In this document: piece by piece, positions 38,905 through 48,644 of the stretch
Layout of the letters: each line of letters begins with the position of its first letter
Position numbering within the stretch: the first letter of the stretch is position 1
Source of the DNA: Odontocerum albicorne
Lineage: Eukaryota > Arthropoda > Insecta > Trichoptera > Odontoceridae
Direction: 5' to 3'
Length of the DNA: 64,000 bases
NCBI GenBank assembly: GCA_949825065.1
Contig: OX463842.1
Location: forward strand, 52,834,034 to 52,898,033
Notes under the pieces: model-generated
Seen by the model: the letters and a program-made list of their open reading frames with translations, nothing else
Told to the model about the DNA's origin: nothing
Databases searched by the model: none
Translations under genes and position numbers: made by a program

Positions 38905-39420
38905 TGTCATCACATACGCAACAATCTATCATCACATACGCAAAAATCTATCATCACATACGTAACAATATATCATCACATACGCAACAATATATCATCA
39001 CATACGCAACAATTTATCATGACATACGCTACAATATATCATATCATCACATATACAACAATATATCATCACATACGCAACAATCTATCATTGCATACGC
39101 AACAATATATCATATCATCACATACGCAACAATATATCATCACATACGCAACAATATATCATCGCATATGCACAATATATCATCACATACGCAACAATCT
39201 ATCATCACATACGCAACAATTTATCCCCACATACGCAACAATATATCATCACATACGCAACAATCTATCATCACATACGCAACAATTTATCCCCACATAC
39301 GCAACAATATATCATCACATACGCAACAATCTATCATCACATACGCAGCAATCTATCATCACATACGCAACAAACTATCATCACATACACAACAATCTAT
39401 CATCATCATATACGCAATAA
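38905..39420. repeat. Tandem repeat, 22-bp unit, about 23 copies
   Basis: CACATACGCAACAATCTATC recurs every 22 bp (38911, 38933 and so on), with variants (ATATAT, TTTATC) and two 5-bp ATCAT insertions. There are no unique spacers, so it is a minisatellite and not a CRISPR array. A compound subset (CTATC, TTTATCC, ATATATC) repeats in the second half, indicating a short higher-order period. Confidence 0.94.
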
Positions 39421-39429
39421 ATGTTATTT

Positions 39430-39790
39430 TTGATTGAATAATTGTCAGAATAAGAATCAGTATATTTTTATTAATACTAATGAATATTTTGAAAAATGTG
39501 TGTATCAATCATTTTAATATTACGAGTAGATTCGTCATAATTCTATTCTATAATTTTAAAACTTAATAAAATGTTGGTATTCAAAACATACCATATTTAA
39601 ATTTCATAACATATTTTTATATAATTTTATATCTAGCACTCTTGAGTTAACATTTTATAATATTTAAATTGGATTTTTTTAAATAATCGTAATTCATGCG
39701 ACTTATTATAATTATTTAAAAATAGCTTTTAAAATTTCACGAAAATATATAATTAAGTTATTTTTTATGTTCTTCAAATTAAATTGTGTT
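39430..39790. other. No recognisable feature
   Basis: AT-rich spacer. Confidence 0.4.
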
Positions 39791-39794
39791 GTTA

Positions 39795-40125
39795 TTATTC
39801 GCACTCTTCAAATAGGCCAAAACCCACACGATGGTTTTCGTCGAAGAAAGAATACGAGAATTGAATTTTGAATACAAGAGAGCGAGAGAGGAATATTTGG
39901 ATTCTCTCCAAAAGTAATTCGGAATTTGAATCTCGGTGGGTCCGTGATAACTGAACAAATTTTAAATACCTAGCTAACAATTTTTGAACCGGTGTAAAAG
40001 GGAACGATGTAAAAATGATATAGTACAATAGATAAAAACAAATTCTATATTTATGAATATATATTTTCATAAATGTAGAATTTGTTTTACTTCCGTGAAT
40101 ATTTCACGGGTTGCAACTAGTATTT
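39795..40125 (-). repeat. Interspersed repeat (family R2), copy 1
   Basis: Matches 40300-40601 plus 40856-40915 closely: ATAGGCCAAAACCCA, AATACGAGAATTGAATTTTG, TTGAATCTCGGTGGGTCCG, CCTAGCTAACAAT. In minus orientation it starts ACTAGTTGCAACCCGTGAAA, a start resembling the ACTAGCTGTACCCGG repeat at 62.8 kb. The interior shows no intact ORF. Confidence 0.72.
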
Positions 40126-40299
40126 AAATAATTCTTGATTTTGTAGTTTAAATGAATGAAAATGATTTTTCTTGCTTTTATTTGTACCGTTCATAAGATA
40201 TTTTTCTAAGATCTTTATTTTTCACTAGTTATTCAGTTTTCATGTTATTTTTCAAGCTGAAAAAACATACGAGTACATTAAATTAAATGTTATCTTAAA

Positions 40300-40915
40300 A
40301 TTCCATTATATCGTTGAATCATAGTATAAATAGGCCAAAACCCATACGACGGCTGTCGCCAAAGAAAGAATACGAGAATTGAATTTTGAATAAAAGAGAG
40401 CGAGAGAGGAGTACTTGGATTCTCTCCGAAAGTAATTCGAAATTTGAATCTCGGTGGGTCCGCGATAAATGAAAGATGGAAACTATACTGAACGAATTTT
40501 AAATACCTAGCTAACAATTCTTGAACCGGTATCAAAGGGGACGATGTATAAGTGATATAGATATATAAACAAATTCTACATTTATGAATATATATTTTCA
40601 TATGTTGTTTATAGTTAAGGCATTAACGTTGTGGAGGTTTAAAGACATTGTAATTTATTTTTAACAAACACTGTTTATTCCACTTTTTTATGACGGTATA
40701 ACCCTACCGGTTTCAAGGCTTTCACATCATCTTCAGGGGAGCGCAAACAAGACTTGTTTGCGCTCCCCTGAAGATGAGGTGAAAGCCTTGAAACCGGTAG
40801 GGTTACACCGTCATAAAAAAGTGGAATAAACAGTGTTTGTTAAAAATAAATTACAATATATTTTCATAAATGTAGAATTTGTTTTACTTCCGTGAATGTT
40901 TAGTAGGAATTGCTC
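40300..40915 (-). repeat. Interspersed repeat (family R2), copy 2, split by a hairpin element
   Basis: Second copy, continuous from about 40320 to 40601 and resuming at 40856-40915 (TAGAATTTGTTTTACTTCCG). The 254-bp interruption is the Penelope-derived hairpin, flanked by duplicated ATATATTTTCAT. Copy 1 gives the uninterrupted pre-insertion sequence. Confidence 0.8.
40602..40855 (+). mobile_element. Penelope-derived hairpin element, copy 2, with 12-bp target duplication
   Basis: 254 bp. The long left arm (TAGTTAAGGCATTAACG, GTGGAGGTTTAAAGACATTG, then the terminal block inverted) meets the right arm (GTTTGCGCTCCCCTGAAGAT, GAAACCGGTAGGGTTACACC, AAAAAAGTGGAATAAACAG) head to head around AGACTTGTTT. 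The direct repeats ATATATTTTCAT at 40590-40601 and 40856-40867 are a perfect 12-bp target duplication. It has no ORF and a near-perfect palindromic core. Family membership comes from the shared 3' terminal block with the GIY-YIG copy at 33.4 kb. Confidence 0.9.
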
Positions 40916-41159
40916 ATAAGACAACCGTTTATTTAGCATTAATTTTTACCATTAGACAGAGTACAGGCGCTATAAAATACAACACAAGTTAATTGGGCAG
41001 ATGTTCAAAGCAGTAAGAAATTAGGAATAATGATAAAATTCAATGTTCTCAATTTGTCCTTACCTCGTTTAATTTATTTATTTTATTATCTATCTGTTAG
41101 CAATATTGTAGTGGCAGCTTGAAACACTTATTAGAGATTCGTAAACCCCACTTACGGTC

Positions 41160-41420
41160 CTGATCAGATTAGCGTGAATAATTTAGAAGCGAGGCATACA
41201 GGACCGAGCCGGGGAGAGGGGGCCCAAGAGACACGAGACAGGGGCGGATGCACGGCGCACGCCGGGCTATCGAAACACACCCTCGATATGGAGCCGAGCA
41301 CGGGGGGCACAATTAAATTTAATTTTGCCTGATATCTTGGCACATTGTCTGAATCCATTATTTTCAATTGATACGTTCTTTCCAAGGATAATGATTTTAT
41401 CAGCACGCTAACGTTGAGAC
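41160..41420 (-). other. GC-rich relic, possible transposon ORF fragment
   Basis: A minus-strand 101-codon frame reads LPILGLNVSVLIKSLSLERT then a proline-rich stretch. The GC-rich part (GGGGAGAGGGGGCCCAAGAG) resembles the terminal region of some hAT or ZMYM-type elements. No ends or domain could be confirmed. Confidence 0.3.
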
Positions 41421-41614
41421 CCAAAATGGGCAAAATTCTGCTACACCACGAAGACACTGAAGGGAGCAATAAAGATTACTAATTATTTGGCAGATTTCGA
41501 TTGAATTAAAAAAAAAATTGTGCTGCAATTATGTTTGTTTTTTTTAATAAATTAGGTAAGAAACATATAATGTCTTGTTTTATTTTGTTTCAATACACAG
41601 TCGTGTAATAGTTT

Positions 41615-42740
41615 TTGCGGCCTAATTGTTAAACCCAGGGCTGTGGAGTCGGAAGAAAAAAAAACACAACTCCGACTCCGACTCCGATTCCTATATTTAC
41701 CAACAACACGACTCCGACTCCACAACTCCGGCTCAAAAAAGCTCAATTTTATCAGGTTGTTTCCTACCTTTGCATATAGCCATTTTTTTCATGTTATACG
41801 GATAAAAATAAAACAAGATCAAACTTTAATAATTATTTATTAGAATTTATTCTTAAAAACAACATTGCTTCTATTAAATCTTTATTCGTAGAGGCTCTCA
41901 AATCAGAATTGAGAATTTTAAGAGCGGAAAATAACCGCTCTACGGATACTTGGGTTGGGGGTAATGCTGTAACGATCAATGCTGAATCTTTTACGATTTC
42001 TAGATACCGCTGTATTGCCATTTCAACATTTAACTTATAAGTTCGGTCATTTTTTTCCATTATTTTCAATGCATCATAAAATTCAGTTTTAAATTTTGAA
42101 ATAGAGTCTCCTTCATCTATATTGGGACTGTGATTCAAACGAGGACGTTTCAGTTTATCTTGTTCATTGAGATATTTTTCTAAATCGTCTTCAGATTCAG
42201 CGGTGTCGGATGAAGATGATGATACTTGGTGTACGCTGCCTTCTGTCGTCTCTTTTTCTAGTCGAAGGCCTTTCATACGAACGGTTAATTCAAACAGAGC
42301 GTTTTTAGCTCTATTTATTTGTTCTTCCGTCAATATGGATCGAACCATGGGGTTAACATAGATCCCAGCCAACAGAATTTTCTTTTGACGTGAGAAAGAA
42401 GGAGACAAACACATTTTCGTAGACTTGATGCATTAAATGGATCTCGGTGATTCACCATATCGGCGCGACTTGCGCCTGCAAGTTTAATATTCGTGCACAA
42501 TACACATTCATTATAATAATTTAAAAAAAATGTATTTTAAATTTTAACGAAAAAGTAGTCGGAGTCGCTCGTTTTTTACGACTCCAACTCCGACTCCGAC
42601 TCCACAGCCCTGGTTAAGACGCATGTTTTCCATCCCGAAGGAAATGTGTTCTATTCCCGTTGGATACCATTTTTTTGTAAAATGTTCCTAGTCTGGATTT
42701 TACTTAAGGTATCTTTTGTACTCGTATACTTTTGGGTGAT
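41615..42740 (+). mobile_element. tRNA-derived SINE interrupted by a hAT element
   Basis: CCTAATTGTTAA at 41621-41632 continues, across the hAT insertion, into GTTAAGACGCATG at 42613. The joined head resembles the A box of other SINEs (TTGGTAAGACGC). A weak B box (GTGTTCTATTCCCG) lies at 42646-42659 and a body with CCTAGTCTGGATTTTACTTA follows. The SINE is older than the hAT insertion. Confidence 0.72.
41636..42612 (-). mobile_element. hAT element, internally deleted, with C-terminal dimerisation ORF
   Basis: 977 bp. Both ends carry CAGGGCTGTGGAGTCGGA as an 18-bp perfect inverted repeat, followed by subterminal GACTCC iterations. The flanks GTTAAACC and GTTAAGAC are an 8-bp duplication with two changes, the length typical of hAT. 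The minus-strand 193-codon frame (41833-42414) has an acidic linker (SSSSSDTAESEDDLEKYL), then LPPTQVSVERLFSALKILNS and ALIEAMLFLRINSN-type residues, the hAT C-terminal dimerisation domain. The BED finger and the DDE core are missing, so it is non-autonomous. Confidence 0.93.
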
Positions 42741-42802
42741 TAGCACATAACATTTTGGATGATTGGCACATAGCATTTTAGGTGATTGGCACATAAAATT
42801 TA
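42740..42802. repeat. Small tandem repeat, about 23-bp unit, 3 copies
   Basis: GGTGATTGGCACATAACATTTT-like units recur three times with single changes. Confidence 0.75.
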
Positions 42803-42944
42803 AAAATAAATTAAATATATAATTACGCTTTTATTTATTTTCTTTCCTTTGTGTACATGATTACACTTGATACTTTTGGTGGGCCAATTGTTATATAGCA
42901 ATTTTTTCCAACAAAACAATTCATCAACAAATCTGAATAAAAAA

Positions 42945-43320
42945 TATTGAAAAATTGAAGAGCGTGGCTGGAAGACAACATTGTTTTTAGCATCATTAAT
43001 CGAGCTGTCAGGCTTATATCCACGGAATTAGGCCCGGAATTTACAGTTTGTTATCGGATATATAAGAAAAACTACCACATATAAAGCGACAATACTCGCA
43101 CATTTCTAGCGCGCCTCTCAATTTTTTTTCTGAAGATGTCAATTCTGGCAGAGAGACAACATTGATTTTAATCATTTTAATCGAGTCTTTTGGTTTAAAA
43201 CCACTTCAGTACGCATGACACTGAACGCAGTTTGTCATCGCACGTGTTGACAATATCATTCCACACGCGAAGAAGTAACAACACTCACACATGACAAATG
43301 AGTGTGAGTATTGTTACCAG
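42945..43320. repeat. Interspersed repeat (family R3), two adjacent pieces
   Basis: TGGAAGACAACATTG, TTTTTAGCATCATTAATCGAG recur in variant form within the block (GCAGAGAGACAACATTG, ATTTTAATCGAGTC) and again at 50455-50615. A short palindrome (ACTCACACATGACAAATGAGTGTGAGT) lies at its end. No ORF. Confidence 0.6.
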
Positions 43321-43344
43321 ACAAAATAATTTACCAGAATTGAA

Positions 43345-43435
43345 CCTATTTTTTGGATACCATCAGAGATCGAACCCGGAACTTTAAGGTGGAAGTCAAA
43401 TGTCTGACCAACTATGACACGGGGGAGGATTTACT
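43345..43435 (-). mobile_element. tRNA-derived SINE head
   Basis: Minus strand: an A-box-like TAGTTGGTCAGACATTTGAC and a strong B box (TCCGGGTTCGATCTCTG, about 43365-43381), followed by GGTATCCAAAAAATAGG. It has the same layout as the relics at 51.24 and 42.6 kb (the latter on the plus strand). Confidence 0.65.
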
Positions 43436-43512
43436 TATTCATAGTTCTTTACATATTGAAAAATAAACGGACGACGACGGAGGTTGTCAACTCATTTGAT
43501 TTTATTCTATTT

Positions 43513-44182
43513 CTTCCTGGCACTGTCCCAACTCATTGCCTAGGTAGGCTGTTGGGGTCGGCTCTTCCTGGCACTGTCCCAACTCATTGCCTAGTTAGGC
43601 TGTTGGGGTCGGCTCTTCCTGGCACTGTCCCAACTCATTGCCTAGTTAGGCTGTTGGGGTCGGCTCTTCCTGGCACTGTCCCAACTCATTGCCTAGGTAG
43701 ACTGTTGGGGTCGGCTCTTCCTGGCACTGTCCCAACTCATTGCCTAGGTAGGCTGTTGGGGTCGGCTCTTCCTGGTACTGTCCCAACTCATTGCCTAGTT
43801 AGGCTGTTGGGGTCGGCTTCTCCTGGCACTGTCCCAACTCATTGCCTAGGTAGGCTGTTGGGGTCGGCTCTTCCTGGCACTGTCCCAACTCATTGCCTAG
43901 GTAGGCTGTTGGAGTCAGCTCTTCCTGGCACTGTCCCAAATCATTGCCTAGTTAGGCTGTTGGGGTTGGCTCTTCCTGGCACTGTCCCAAATCATTGCCT
44001 AGGTAGGCTGTTGGGGTCGGCTCTTCCTGGCACTGTCCCAACTCATTGCCTAGGTAGGCTGTTGGGGTCGGCTCTTCCTGGCACTGTCCCAACTCATTGC
44101 CTAGGTAGGCTGTTGGGGTCGGCTCTTCCTGGCACTGTCCCAACTCATTGCCTAGGTAGGCTGTTGGGGTCGGCTCTTCCTC
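43513..44182 (-). repeat. Tandem repeat, 51-bp unit, about 13 copies, derived from LINE 3' sequence
   Basis: CTTCCTGGCACTGTCCCAAC recurs every 51 bp (43513, 43564 and so on). Since 51 is 17 codons, both strands stay open and yield repetitive pseudo-proteins (plus strand LPGTVPTHCLGRLLGSA per unit). The minus-strand unit matches the end of the LINE fragment at 48.86-48.92 kb (GCCGACCCCAACAGCCT, then GAGTTGGGACAGTGCCAGGA), and its right flank continues as that LINE. The array is thus an expansion of LINE tail sequence. Confidence 0.93.
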
Positions 44183-44350
44183 CGGACAGCTGTCGTGCTA
44201 GATCCACAGACATCGCCTGATTTACCGTATGGTCTGGTGGTCCCCGTTTTGTGTGTCCGTACCATCTCAGCTGTCGCTATTCCAGCTTAATGTTCATGTC
44301 AGTGACCCCCAGGTTAGCACAAATGCGTGTGCTCTTAATTCTACTATATG
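44183..44350 (-). mobile_element. LINE C-terminal fragment (family B) next to the 51-bp array
   Basis: Minus-strand codons near 44185-44265 read KRGPPDHTVNQAMSVDLARQ then LSGG. The 48.65-kb copy reads RKPRDYTVNKAMSVDLPRQL at the matching place. It identifies the parent of the 51-bp repeat. Confidence 0.72.
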
Positions 44351-44407
44351 GTGTAGTCAACAAACTCATTTGATTTTTTTTTTAAATTAACACATTAATA
44401 AATTTAA

Positions 44408-44600
44408 AAGACGTCCTTCACAGCCTAGTTAGCAAGACGCTTGTCTTCTAACATGGAGGTTAGGTTTTTATAAAAGGATTTTAGTCTAGTTTTCATTGAA
44501 GGTATCATAAGCATATTTCGGGTTGGTCGGCAGAGTTGTCACATGTCAATAAGCCCGCCAGTTGGTATTGTAAACAATGAGAGTGTAATATAAAAGTTTA
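44408..44600 (+). mobile_element. tRNA-derived SINE
   Basis: The head CAGCCTAGTTAGCAAGACGC gives an A-box-like segment and the B box is degraded. The body TTTAGTCTAGTTTTCATTGA precedes the tail GGTTGGTCGGCAGAGTTGTC and AATAAGCCCGCC. The tail is a diverged version of the LINE-like tail at 53.14-53.21 kb. Confidence 0.72.
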
Positions 44601-45330
44601 ATCATTATAAAGTTAATCAAACCATTAAGGATTATTCTAATATATGTATGGTATATAAAGATCTTTTATCTGTGTGGGAAAACACGTTCCAGGAAAGTTT
44701 TACCGATATCCACCTGTGCCGATCTCCCGATGCTATCTCGGCAGGAGCGAGGAGTATGAAGTGCGGAGTATGGAGCAAGGACGTGCAAAGTGTAAAGAGT
44801 TCCTGATAAATGGCGCCATTCCCTCGGGAACAGGAATCAGTTGCATCCTCTGCTGAATACCAAGTGCCGCTCACGAGCCAATAACACTCCCTCTACATTC
44901 TTCACTCCTCGGCCCTTAGCGCTCTGTTTTCTTTTCTGAAAGAAAGATTATTTTTTAATAGTCTCCGATATTGTGCTGGGGAAATGGAAACTCTTGTAGT
45001 TTCCCCTGATAATGCCCCTTTTATAGGTTTTTGTGTAATGGAATTACTCAAAAGAGGTGAAAGCAAATAAGCCGATATTTGATTGTGAACTAAAGGAAAT
45101 CATTCGGTAGTGTACCCTTGAGCTTATTTGTTACGTGTAAATTAATTTGATATTTTGGCGATGCAGATTTTTATTTTTTTAGAAGACTGATTTGTTGAAT
45201 TTTTTTAGAAGAAAACAGTTTTTTTGCTATCCCTCTTATTTCTCCGAAGGGCTGTATTGTTGTTGGAATATGTTCCATTTTTCTTCGTCACTTACCGTTT
45301 GCATGCCAAATGTTTTTCAGATATTTATTT
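44600..45330. other. No recognisable feature
   Basis: Mixed sequence without a supported gene. The 60-80 codon frames at 44.63-44.87 kb overlap on both strands and show no family motif. Confidence 0.35.
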
Positions 45331-45399
45331 TTGATCTGAGGAAGTACGATCCTGTCACTTCGTATCGGAGGTAACTGAACTAGTTGAACGTAAGAAATA

Positions 45400-45890
45400 G
45401 ATGTATATTTGACATATTGTAACTTTTGTATACATTCCTTAACTTTCCGGCCTCCCCCTTTTGTATCACCGAGAATATTCAGCGTCTTTCCGATCATAAA
45501 CTGGCGCTAAGATTATTTATTAGCTTTTCCAGTTCGTCGCTCGTCTTTTTTTACATCTTCCTTTACTGTCTATACATTGAGACTTTGTAATCTGTTATCA
45601 AGTAATGTTCGACTCGCTTCTACGGTGGTATGTTTTAAAAAGCGACTGAAAAAACTCTCAATTTTAAGTCAGTTACGGATCGTGTTTGATTCCCGATCTT
45701 TCCTCTTCTTTCCCCCGTCCTATAATGTATGTTTTTTTAATATTTTTTGTACAGATGAATTACGATTCGAGAAATGTTTGCGAACAAATAGATTTTATTA
45801 TTTACTTTGTCAGGTTAGTTTGAAGAGATTGTCACCTGTCAATAAATCCGCTAGATTATTTTACAATAAAGTGTTATTTTCTTACCCAGT
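45400..45890 (+). mobile_element. LINE 3' end (family C)
   Basis: Aligns with 52.84-53.22 kb and 63.68-64.00 kb: AGCGTCTTTCCGATCATA, CTGGCGCTAAGAT, a C-terminal relic (FKKRLKKLSILSQ), GATTCCCGATCTTTCC, and the 3' tail AAGAGATTGTCACCTGTCAA, AAATCCGCTAGATT, ACAATAAAGTGTTAT. The FK..LK..L pattern ends many non-LTR RT proteins. Truncated at 5'. Confidence 0.7.
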
Positions 45891-45899
45891 CAATTCCTT

Positions 45900-46420
45900 C
45901 CTATGTTGCTTTCATATTCTGACCTCTGCGTTTTATTTCTAGCACACCATCTATTTCTCCAGGTCATCTAGCACATTACTGAAAATGTGGTGCCCGAAAA
46001 ATTATAGAATTGGTGGCAATCACATTACAAGGACCGTCGTATCGTCATATTTAATGTATAAATAAATAAACAAATAAATATAGGTTTATTGACAGCAACA
46101 TAGTATGTACAGAATGTATTTAAATAACACTTTTAAAACACATAAACTGCAGATAATACATTAAATACAAAAACTATCAAAAGGTCTGGGCTCATCTAAT
46201 AACATCCCCTTGGCCAAGATACACCCCACCAATATAGGGCGAACCCAGCCACGGGGACACCAGATGTTTTTCAGCCCACACCCTTGAACACGTGGTATAT
46301 GGAGTATGTACACGTTCTTTGTATCTTTGTTTCGCGGTATTTTCAGAAATTGTTCAAAAGTATACAATAATTGCACAAATATATTAATCTAAGCTTTCTA
46401 AGGTTGAATTAAGTGATTGA
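45900..46420. other. No recognisable feature
   Basis: Contains a 21-bp AAATAAATAAACAAATAAATA run at about 46060 but no clear element. A 71-codon frame at 46161-46376 shows no known domain. Confidence 0.35.
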
Positions 46421-46424
46421 AAAA

Positions 46425-46545
46425 ATGGTGTATGGATGTGTAAGAGGCAAAGAATGTATGTTGAGATAAGTAAATTTTACGCTCTCTCTTCTCTGCCTAC
46501 TTCAACAGGTAAATTGTGTGATGATATGTATATATACATATTCTA
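46425..46545 (+). mobile_element. LINE 3' tail fragment (family D)
   Basis: AAGAGGCAAAGAATGTATG, CTCTGCCTACTTCAACAGG and GTGTGATGATATGTATATA match the family D 3' ends at 47.2, 48.4-48.6 and 60.7-61.0 kb. Confidence 0.55.
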
Positions 46546-46647
46546 TAAAAAACTCTTTTTATCTGAGAAACAATTTGTTAATTGATATGAGACGGCTGTA
46601 GGATTTTATCAAAATATATCGAAGTCTGTCAAGTTCACAGTATCAAT

Positions 46648-47105
46648 TTTTCTTCTTCTTCTTCCCAGTGTCATATCAGGTCCCCTCAACGTTGACCATC
46701 ACCTGAAAGTAGACATCTTTGTCCCCGGCAGCCCGAAAAAGATCCCCAACGCTCTTTATACCAGTCCAATCACGTATATTGCGGAACCAGTAGATTTGTC
46801 TCCTGCCAACGCCTGTTCGACCCTCAATTTTGCCTTGGATATTCAGGTGCAGTAGTTTGTACTTTGCTTCTCTAAGTACATGCCCCAAATAGGACACATT
46901 TCGGATTTTAATATTAGTCAGCAACTCTCCATCAACTTTGGCTTTTTGAAGAACCCTTTTGTTGCTGACCATATCCGTCCAGGATATCCGTAGCATTCTC
47001 CGGTGCATCCACATTTCGAATTCTTCCAGTCGGTTCATACTACCAACTTTGAGGGTCCATGATTCCACTTCATGCAAAAACACTGACCAAACGTAGCATT
47101 TAATG
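46648..47105 (-). pseudogene. LINE ORF C-terminus (family A)
   Basis: The frame reads EVESWTLKVGSMNRLEEF, EMWMHRRMLRISWTDMV, VSYLGHVLREAKYKLL and SVGDLFRAAGDKDVY, very close to the 12.24-kb copy. The 3' end has an AAGAAGAAGAAGAA tail at about 46650-46663. Truncated at its 5' side near 47100. The upstream hydrophobic residues in the same frame are not LINE. Confidence 0.82.
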
Positions 47106-47169
47106 AAGTAAAAAATAGTTGCAATGTTCATTAAAATAATTAAATACCGATAAAGTAAGTGTATGATAT

Positions 47170-47312
47170 TTTTTAATAAGGATATATAAAAAGTAAGAGA
47201 TATCGTAGGAGCTGGAGAATGTTTATGGATGAAGAAGAGGTGAAAGTAGTATATGTATGATATGAAAGTATGGACTTCTGTCATTTTTGCCTACCCTGAT
47301 ACAGAGACGAGA
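47170..47312 (+). mobile_element. LINE 3' tail fragment (family D)
   Basis: ATATCGTAGGAGCTGGAGAA, GATGAAGAAGAGGTGAAAG, TTTGCCTACCCTGATACAGA. Same terminal block as 48.4-48.6 kb. It lies directly before the hairpin insertion. Confidence 0.58.
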
Positions 47313-47328
47313 AAATGATTATAAACAC

Positions 47329-47606
47329 ATTGTAATTTGTTTTATCAAACACTATTTATTCCACTTTTTGTAACGGTATAACCCTACCGGTTTCAAGACT
47401 TTCCCATCATCATCAGGGGAGCACAAACAAGACTTGTTTGTTTGTGTCTTGACAAGAATCTTGTTTATGCTCCCCTGATGATGAGATGAAAGCCTTGAAA
47501 CCGGTAGGGTTATATAGTTACAAAAAGTGGAATAAACATTGTTTGATAAAACCAATTACTATGTCTTTAAACCTCCAAAATATTAATGCCTTAACTATAA
47601 ATAATA
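47329..47606 (-). mobile_element. Penelope-derived hairpin element, copy 3, with 11-bp target duplication
   Basis: 278 bp flanked by the direct repeats ATTATAAACAC (47318-47328 and 47607-47617). The left arm (TTGTAATTTGTTTTATCAAA, CCTACCGGTTTCAAGAC) and right arm (TGAAAGCCTTGAAACCGG, ACAAAAAGTGGAATAAAC) are inverted copies of the Penelope 3' block. A one-sided extension (GTCTTTAAACCTCC, TTAATGCCTTAACTATAAA) is on the right, so this copy is in the opposite orientation to the 40.6-kb one. No ORF. Confidence 0.9.
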
Positions 47607-47769
47607 ATTATAAACACTTTATAAAAATGAGAATCATAATCAAAGTAAGTATTTAAATTTATGATTTAAAAAATCTATTATTTGTTGCAGTTTTGTTATA
47701 CAAAGCCATGATTCTCAATTTATAGCCGATTTCCATTTTAAGTATTGTATATATAACCTGATTTAATGC

Positions 47770-47890
47770 GCTAAAACCTGTTTCAGCAAGGCACGAAGAC
47801 GAACCCTTTGAAAGTCCTTACGAGCACTTTAAAAAAATTCTTGATTCCAACGGTAAGTGTCTTGCCAACAGGACCACGGAGGTATTGTAT
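47770..47890 (-). mobile_element. Degenerate tRNA-derived SINE
   Basis: On the minus strand CCTGTTGGCAAGACACTTACC resembles the A-box head and CGTTGGAATCAAGAATTTT the region just after a lost B box. Similar to the 62.69-kb relic. Confidence 0.5.
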
Positions 47891-47899
47891 GATGATTCA

Positions 47900-48365
47900 A
47901 CATATCAATGAAAGCACTTTTATTTAGTCATAAAAATATTTGTTTCAATGTATTAATATGGATTACACGTTATAAAATATCAAACAGAAACAAAAAAAAA
48001 CTTCCAATGTTTCGAAATAGTAGACACGAAAAAACGTTGTTTTTTTAATACTTATATAAGGTTTCTCAGGTAGGCATAAGGCTTTGACACTTTTCGGTCA
48101 GAGCGAATTTTCAGGTCACTACATAAAGTGACATTTCACTCAGCGAGTGTGGGTGATTCGAAAGGTCAACGAAATAGAAAAATAATTTTTATTTCGTCAG
48201 AAATTTAAACCCCGTGAACAGTAAAGTTATTTCTGGAAAAGTTTTTTCCTTAACAAAAATAAATTAGATTCCTTTTTTTATTTTTTTGTGGTTTGAATAA
48301 TTTTTTGCTCGTTTCATGAAAAAAATATTTCACCGTGATTTTTTGTTTAAATTCAAAATGAAAAG
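47900..48365. other. No recognisable feature
   Basis: AT-rich spacer, no supported feature. Confidence 0.4.
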
Positions 48366-48369
48366 CACG

Positions 48370-48605
48370 GACACGAATGAATGAAGAAAGACTAACAAAA
48401 TAAATAAACGATAAATGTGAGGAGTACCAAAGAAAGAATGGTTGGATTAAGTGAAAGATATTTTGAAGAAACGTAAGAAGTTAGATTTATCGTAGGAGTT
48501 GTATGAATGTTGAAGATGTGTGTCAAGGAAAGAAACTCTGGAAGTATGTCCTCTTTGCCTACCCTAACAGGAAAATGGCGTGATGGTACTTATGTATATA
48601 ATTTA
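48370..48605 (+). pseudogene. LINE C-terminus and 3' tail (family D)
   Basis: Codons with stops read NEERLTK then GWIK. The tail has CTCTTTGCCTACCCTAACAG and GGCGTGATGGTACTTATG. Aligns with 60.74-61.02 kb, where the LRWFGHVGQ motif is retained. Confidence 0.65.
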
Positions 48606-48644
48606 GGGGAAGATCAAGCATTTGAACAAGAATTAATTATTTAT

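Noticed and set aside
38905..39420. CRISPR-like appearance of regularly spaced short repeats
   Set aside because: There are no unique spacers between repeats, the units are contiguous, and the setting is eukaryotic. The same applies to the 38-, 47-, 49- and 51-bp arrays.
38884..39437. Overlapping 178- and 182-codon frames rich in His, Tyr, Thr and Ile
   Set aside because: They are frames of a 22-bp tandem repeat. Two different phases are open at once, as expected from repeat sequence and not from selection.
43414..44220. A 268-codon frame with perfect 17-residue repeats, tempting as a repeat protein
   Set aside because: The unit is 51 bp, so both strands remain open automatically. The sequence is a minisatellite derived from LINE 3' sequence on the other strand.
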